A program made the position numbers and the translations under genes. From NCBI GenBank assembly GCA_944386395.1, contig CALXAZ010000004.1, positions 1-17,965 of the forward strand: a stretch of DNA of 17,965 nt. The letters are read 5' to 3'. Numbering within the stretch: position 1 is the stretch's first letter; the number at the start of each line of letters is the position of its first letter. The notes below the pieces were generated by a model, which worked only from the letters and a program-made list of their open reading frames with translations, made no database searches and was not told the DNA's origin. Origin of the DNA: an uncultured Clostridia bacterium. Its GTDB lineage: Bacteria > Bacillota > Clostridia > Oscillospirales > JAAYOS01. Positions 14,208-17,965 of the stretch are shown here, one piece after another.

Positions 14208-15041
14208 ATGAAAAATTTTAGGCGGACATTATCATTAATTTTTGTGCTTGCACTTATATTTGCAACTTTCTCAGGGTGTTCCGATAGCAATACCCAGAGC
14301 ACATCCTCGGAGAACGACACCATCGTTGTCGGAATGGAGATATCCTCGGACGGTGTTTTTGAATCGCGCGACGAGGATGGAAATCCCTGGGGCGTCAGCG
14401 TTCAGCTTCTTATGGACTTTGGAGAATACGCCGGTAAAACCATACAGATTGAAAATGTTGCATGGGATGGTCTTATCCCATCACTGGAAACCGGTAAAAT
14501 AGATATGATACTCTCCTCTATGACAATAACGGACGAGAGAGCAGAAAAGGTTGATTTCTCCGAGCCATACGCAAACGCATATCTTGCAGTGCTTGCAAGT
14601 GCAGACTCAGATATCAGCTCTGTTGACGACTTAAATCAGGAAGGAAAATCGGTAGCAGTTGCCACCGGCTCGACCGGATATTATTATGCGGTAGAATACT
14701 TGCCCAACGCCACGATTCTTGCGCTCAGTGACGCAGGAGCTTGTATCACTGAGGTTATCCAGGGTAAAGCCGATGGATTTATACGTGATCAGCTCTCGGT
14801 TTACCGTGCAAATCAACAGAATCCTGAGACAAAGGCTGTGCTCATCCCGTTCCAGGACGCTGAACACTGGGGTGCTGCGTTCCAGAAAGGAAATGACGAG
14901 CTGCGCGAGCAGTTTAATGAATTTCTCGAATTCTACAAGGAGGACGGGGGCTTTGACCGCCTGACAGAGGATTATATGGCTGAGTATAAGGAAGCTTTTG
15001 ATGAGCTTGGCTTCAAGTGGTTCTTTGATTTCGAGGAATGA
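14208..15041 (+). CDS. Amino-acid ABC transporter substrate-binding lipoprotein (SBP family 3)
   Basis: The 277-residue precursor starts MKNFRRTLSLIFVLALIFAT and reaches a lipobox FSGC with Cys24, so it should be lipid-anchored outside the membrane. The domain then follows family 3: TIVVGMEI, VAWDGLIPSLETGKIDMI, TITDERAEKVDFSEPY with Arg111 in the position that usually binds the ligand's carboxylate, and GKADGFIRDQLS. The usual GFDVDL element reads GVSVQL, so the acidic residue there is lost. The ATG at 14208 is chosen because GGAAGGGG lies about six bases upstream and a signal peptide follows; the open frame extends upstream into the uraA terminator. It is the first gene of a three-gene importer operon. 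Polar amino acids are likely; the exact ligand is unknown. Confidence 0.92.
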   Translation: MKNFRRTLSLIFVLALIFATFSGCSDSNTQSTSSENDTIVVGMEISSDGVFESRDEDGNPWGVSVQLLMDFGEYAGKTIQIENVAWDGLIPSLETGKIDMILSSMTITDERAEKVDFSEPYANAYLAVLASADSDISSVDDLNQEGKSVAVATGSTGYYYAVEYLPNATILALSDAGACITEVIQGKADGFIRDQLSVYRANQQNPETKAVLIPFQDAEHWGAAFQKGNDELREQFNEFLEFYKEDGGFDRLTEDYMAEYKEAFDELGFKWFFDFEE

Positions 15042-15054
15042 AGGGCAGGATAAT

Positions 15055-15831
15055 ATGAACCTGTTTATAGAAAAAGAAGGAAAAAAAGCAGCGCCGCTTA
15101 TTGCGGCGCTGAATATTGTCATTGTCTGCGCTGCCATTATAGCATTCTTTTGGGTATCACTTGCAATAATAGATCTGAAATTTGACTTCAGTTTCCTTCC
15201 CAAATATCGGAACTGGATACTTAACGGATTTAAAACCTCCCTGGGAATATCACTGCTGAGTCTCGTCCTGAGCCTCCTTATCGGTATACTCTCAGCTGTC
15301 GGTACATCCTCCCGGATACTTGCCCTAAGATATTTTTGCAGAGGATATATCACTGTGATACGCGGCACACCACTCATGACGCAGATATATCTGTTTTATT
15401 ATATTATCGGCACTGCCTGGGGCATCGAGAGCCGCTTTATATCAGGCGCACTCATACTTTCCATATTCGAGGGAGCATACATATCAGAAATAATAAGGGG
15501 AAGCTATCTCTCTATCGACGAAACACAGCTCGAGGCGGCCCGTGCCGTGGGATTTAATCGCCGCCAAACGCTTCGCTTTGTAATCCTTCCCCAGATGGTC
15601 GCACGGACTGTCCCGGCACTTGCAGGTCAGTTTGCTTCGATAATCAAGGACTCATCCCTCCTGTCGATAATCGCAGTGGTCGAGCTTTCCCAGAGCTTTA
15701 AGGAAATAAGTACATCCACCTTTCATCTCTTTGAGTCATATTTTACCCTCGGAGCTATCTACCTCTGTCTCACTCTTCCCATATCATTTATCAGCAAGCG
15801 CCTTGAGAGGAGGTTTTACTATGAGAATTGA
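15055..15831 (+). CDS. Amino-acid ABC transporter permease (HisM/GlnP type)
   Basis: This is the membrane subunit of the polar amino-acid importer, 258 residues. The first helix is at about residues 16-38; the conserved VIRGTPLMTQIYLFYY and the coupling loop EAARAVGFNRRQTLRFVILPQ region (contact to the ATPase) are present, followed by the usual SIIKDSSLLSIIAVVEL. The ATG at 15055 has AGGGCAGGA just upstream and lies 13 bases after the binding-protein stop; the open frame begins earlier but overlaps that gene. It overlaps the ATPase gene by 11 bases. As only one permease gene is present, it probably acts as a homodimer. Its codons 12-19 form a GC-rich hairpin at 15089-15111. Confidence 0.92.
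   Translation: MNLFIEKEGKKAAPLIAALNIVIVCAAIIAFFWVSLAIIDLKFDFSFLPKYRNWILNGFKTSLGISLLSLVLSLLIGILSAVGTSSRILALRYFCRGYITVIRGTPLMTQIYLFYYIIGTAWGIESRFISGALILSIFEGAYISEIIRGSYLSIDETQLEAARAVGFNRRQTLRFVILPQMVARTVPALAGQFASIIKDSSLLSIIAVVELSQSFKEISTSTFHLFESYFTLGAIYLCLTLPISFISKRLERRFYYEN
15089..15111. other. GC-rich hairpin inside the permease gene; terminator-like on the minus strand
   Basis: CAGCGCCGC (15089-15097) pairs perfectly with GCGGCGCTG (15103-15111) around TTATT, about 35 bases after the permease start codon. On the plus strand there is no U-tract. On the minus strand the stem is followed by a run of seven T, the complement of the lysine codons, so it looks like a textbook terminator for antisense transcription. 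Confidence 0.55.
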
Positions 15832-16555
15832 AATTGAGCATCTTTATAAATCCTTCTCAAACAGCAAAGTAGTCCTCGAGGACATCAATTTCTGCGATGA
15901 AGTAACCTCCCTGTCGGTAGTCGGTCCATCCGGTGGTGGAAAGTCTACACTCCTGCGTATAATCGGAGGACTTCTTTCCCCAACATCAGGCAGTGTCACA
16001 GTTGACGGGACAAAGCTCGTTCAGGATGAGCGCCATCTCATACAGTACAGGCGCGAAATAGGATTTGTATTTCAGCAGGGTGGGCTTTTCCACCACATGA
16101 CCGGGCGGGAAAACATTATCCGTCCTCTGGTCTCTGTGCATGGATACTCTGAAAAGGACGCTGCCGATAGGGCAGACGAGCTACTTACCCGCTTTGGTCT
16201 TGCCGATGATGGTCATAAGCTTCCCGCGGCACTCTCAGGAGGTCAGCGTCAGCGTATTGCCATAGCGCGTGCCGTCGCCCCAAACCCAAAGCTCCTGCTT
16301 CTTGACGAACCTACCAGTGCACTCGACCCGGAGTACACCACCGAGGTTCTGAATATGGTAAGCGAGCTGAGTAGTACGGGCATACGATTTATCATCGTCA
16401 CGCACGAAATGGGATTTGCCCGAAAGGCATGCGACAAGGTTGCTTTCCTTCAGGGTGGAAATGTCGTGGAATACGGAGTGAGCCAAGAAGTATTTAGCTC
16501 TCCTGCCACCCCTCAATTCAGGCAATTCCTCGGGAAAATGTTTGAATGGAGCTAA
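15821..16555 (+). CDS. Amino-acid ABC transporter ATP-binding protein (GlnQ/HisP type)
   Basis: This is the cytoplasmic ATPase of the importer, 244 residues, the usual length for GlnQ. It has Walker A GPSGGGKS (35-42), Q-loop Gln85 in FVFQQGGLF, signature LSGGQRQR (138-145), Walker B LLLLDEP (158-164), D-loop SALD and H-loop His195 in VTHEMGFA. The stretch before Walker A (CDEVTSLSVV) departs from the common GEVVVIIG but keeps the fold. The ATG at 15821 is chosen because GAGAGGAGG lies just upstream inside the permease gene and the conserved N-terminus begins there. It overlaps the permease by 11 bases, so translation is coupled. It ends the operon, with a strong terminator 41 bases later. 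Confidence 0.94.
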   Translation: MRIEIEHLYKSFSNSKVVLEDINFCDEVTSLSVVGPSGGGKSTLLRIIGGLLSPTSGSVTVDGTKLVQDERHLIQYRREIGFVFQQGGLFHHMTGRENIIRPLVSVHGYSEKDAADRADELLTRFGLADDGHKLPAALSGGQRQRIAIARAVAPNPKLLLLDEPTSALDPEYTTEVLNMVSELSSTGIRFIIVTHEMGFARKACDKVAFLQGGNVVEYGVSQEVFSSPATPQFRQFLGKMFEWS

Positions 16556-16596
16556 AGGCAGTAAGTCTTTAGGCGTTGCCATAATATATTGCCAAT

Positions 16597-16640
16597 AAAA
16601 TAAGAGCGGCTTAGGAACTACCTGATGCCGCTCTTATTTT
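16597..16640. terminator. Bidirectional intrinsic terminator between the amino-acid operon and the CotH gene
   Basis: AAAATAAGAGCGGC (16597-16610) pairs perfectly with GCCGCTCTTATTTT (16627-16640). The 16-base loop can form a small inner AGG/CCT pairing. T-rich tracts follow on both strands, so it can serve both the rightward operon and the converging minus-strand CotH gene, whose stop is at 16711. Confidence 0.88.
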
Positions 16641-16710
16641 TATAAGCAAGATAAAAAAAGTATAAGCAACCCTAATCTGGTGGAAATATATACGGGTTTA
16701 AAATCACTTG

Positions 16711-17965
16711 TTATCCCCTCCTCTTGTATAGCGCTGCAAAAGCTATCCCTGCCAGCAGGACAACCGGGCTTGCTATAAGCAATATCCAGCGCTCCTGCCC
16801 TGTTTCTCCAGTACCCTCCGGATTGCTCGTAATACCTCTATCAGGCATCTTCCATTCAGAAAATCCTTCATTTGCAGGCAAAGCAGTATTATCGGTTTCC
16901 TCTCCTGTCTCACTGGAAATGTCTGTATTCTCCTGCATCGTGGGAAAATCTTTACTCTGAGCATCATCGCCCGCTTCAGTAAGCGGCAGCTGTGAAAAAG
17001 GTCCTTGCTCTCTTCCTCCTACCTTCTGTGCTGCCCCTATATCAAAGCCACCAGTTTCCGCACTTCCTGGCATACTTCTTTCTGCGCCTATACCGATTTC
17101 CATTGTACCCATATCGGAAATACTAATACCTGATGCATCTATTAGCGTGCTACCGTCCAGAGCCTGTTGCTCTGAGGTAGATGGAATGCTTCCTTCAAGC
17201 TGTCCGTTTATGCTGCTTGCGCGGAGGAGACAAAACTCTTTCAGTGTCGATACGCCTTCTTCATATTCCTCATAGGTACAGAATTTAGTTGGATCCTTTT
17301 CCACATATGGCGAAATCATCTCCCTTACGCTATCGATAAACCAGGAAAAATACCCACTTTCAAAATACGTATTGATAAACTCAGCGAAATACTGATGATA
17401 CAGCTCTGTATATTCTTCGCTGGAGAATATCCATGCCAGCATAGGCCGGGACTCTACCGCACCTCCAGATACCGGCGTATCTATGGGATAATTTACGAGA
17501 GCTGTTGCATCCTGCGCCCCCTGAAACCCTCCAAAAGCAAGGTTATAATCCCAGGGAATCATATACAGCTGACCGTCCTCCTCATAGAGATAATAGTTAT
17601 GAATCATGGAACCTGTATAACTGTCAAAGTTACAAACAAAGTTGTGTACTACAAAGTAACGTATTACCTCTTCAATATTTACAACCTCCTCGATATTTTT
17701 ACACTCGTTCAGCAACTTTAGCGATTTTATTAGCCGATCCTTATCCTGATCAGTGATATCAGTTTTGGCATTGTCAAATATATTCTGGTAGCTGCTATAC
17801 TCATCATCCGTGTAGATAAGCGACACATCATCGCTACCCATTCCCCCGGGAGCTCCCTCCGGCATCTTTTCTATATCCTCAAATGAGAAGTCCATGTCCC
17901 CGCTTTCAGGAATTTCCATGTCCTCAAATGAAAAATCCATACCTTCTTCAGCCCATTCCTCAAAC
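16711..17965 (-). CDS. CotH-kinase family surface protein, 5' end cut off by the window
   Basis: The frame stays open to the right edge: FEEWAEEG precedes the first visible Met at 17940, so that Met is internal and the true N-terminus lies outside. Numbering from it, the C-terminal lobe of a CotH-type atypical kinase fold is seen at about residues 90-245, with NFDSYTGSMIHNYYLY (Asp106) and MIPWDYNLAFGGF (Asp131) in the positions of the catalytic and metal-binding aspartates of characterised CotH proteins (inference by motif). A Ser/Thr/Glu/Gly-rich stretch of about 120 residues follows, then one C-terminal helix (ILLIASPVVLLAGIAFAAL) and the basic tail YKRRG, predicting an outward-facing, membrane-anchored protein. 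Two acidic 15-residue repeats lie at the visible N-terminus. CotH kinases phosphorylate proteins in spore coats; the target here is unknown. It converges on the amino-acid operon. Confidence 0.85.
   Translation of the reverse strand, partial: FEEWAEEGMDFSFEDMEIPESGDMDFSFEDIEKMPEGAPGGMGSDDVSLIYTDDEYSSYQNIFDNAKTDITDQDKDRLIKSLKLLNECKNIEEVVNIEEVIRYFVVHNFVCNFDSYTGSMIHNYYLYEEDGQLYMIPWDYNLAFGGFQGAQDATALVNYPIDTPVSGGAVESRPMLAWIFSSEEYTELYHQYFAEFINTYFESGYFSWFIDSVREMISPYVEKDPTKFCTYEEYEEGVSTLKEFCLLRASSINGQLEGSIPSTSEQQALDGSTLIDASGISISDMGTMEIGIGAERSMPGSAETGGFDIGAAQKVGGREQGPFSQLPLTEAGDDAQSKDFPTMQENTDISSETGEETDNTALPANEGFSEWKMPDRGITSNPEGTGETGQERWILLIASPVVLLAGIAFAALYKRRG
17851..17940 (-). repeat. Two tandem copies of an acidic 15-residue repeat in the CotH-family protein
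   Basis: Residues 1-15 and 16-30 (numbered from 17940) both start MDFSFED and continue into Glu/Pro-rich sequence (MEIPESGD and IEKMPEGA). The DNA copies are 45 bases each and diverged at third positions. The residues just upstream, FEEWAEEG, may be the end of another degenerate copy beyond the window. Confidence 0.7.

Overview
The window looks like a chromosomal segment from a Gram-positive, low- to mid-GC Bacillota, most likely a Clostridia-type anaerobe. The evidence is strong AGGAGG-type ribosome binding sites in front of nearly every gene, lipoprotein-type solute-binding proteins, TTGACA/TATAAT promoters (several with an extended -10), compact U-tailed terminator hairpins, a PepC/bleomycin-hydrolase-type aminopeptidase and a membrane-anchored CotH-family protein. 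The species cannot be fixed from the sequence. I see no mobile element, CRISPR array, tRNA or rRNA.

Layout. Positions 1-1646 (minus strand) hold an M28 zinc aminopeptidase followed by a GNAT acetyltransferase that runs off the left edge. A 0.5-kb intergenic region with promoters on both sides and an unassigned perfect hairpin separates them from pepC (2159-3487, plus). A bidirectional terminator lies between pepC and a small three-helix membrane protein (3536-3892, minus). Next, on the minus strand, is a complete five-gene oligopeptide ABC transporter, transcribed oppA-oppB-oppC-oppD-oppF (9969 down to 3971), with a near-consensus promoter in front of oppA and a hairpin in the 214-nt oppA-oppB gap. 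An AT-rich non-coding stretch of about 440 bases follows. A NagD-like HAD phosphatase (minus) and a PfkB-family fructokinase-like kinase (plus) are divergently transcribed around 11.4 kb. A uracil permease with its own promoter and leader occupies 12652-13974. A complete polar amino-acid ABC importer (binding protein, permease, ATPase; 14208-16555, plus) follows. The right edge holds the C-terminal part of a CotH-kinase-family surface protein (minus).

How the genes fit together. The dominant theme is acquisition of nitrogenous nutrients: oligopeptides imported by Opp can be trimmed by two peptidases that both lack signal peptides (PepC and M28), free amino acids enter through the second ABC system, and uracil enters through the NCS2 permease. 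The sugar kinase and HAD phosphatase are a separate small metabolic pair. The CotH protein is unrelated to these.

Most of the window is ordinary, recognisable metabolism, and I did not find a clear new system. The items most worth a second look are regulatory or structural: the unassigned 20-bp hairpin upstream of pepC, the TTGCA-rich non-coding block and inverted repeat upstream of oppA, the repeats over the uracil permease promoter, a hairpin buried in the amino-acid permease gene that reads as a terminator on the opposite strand, the small membrane protein placed behind the opp operon's terminal hairpin, and the acidic 15-residue repeats in the CotH protein.
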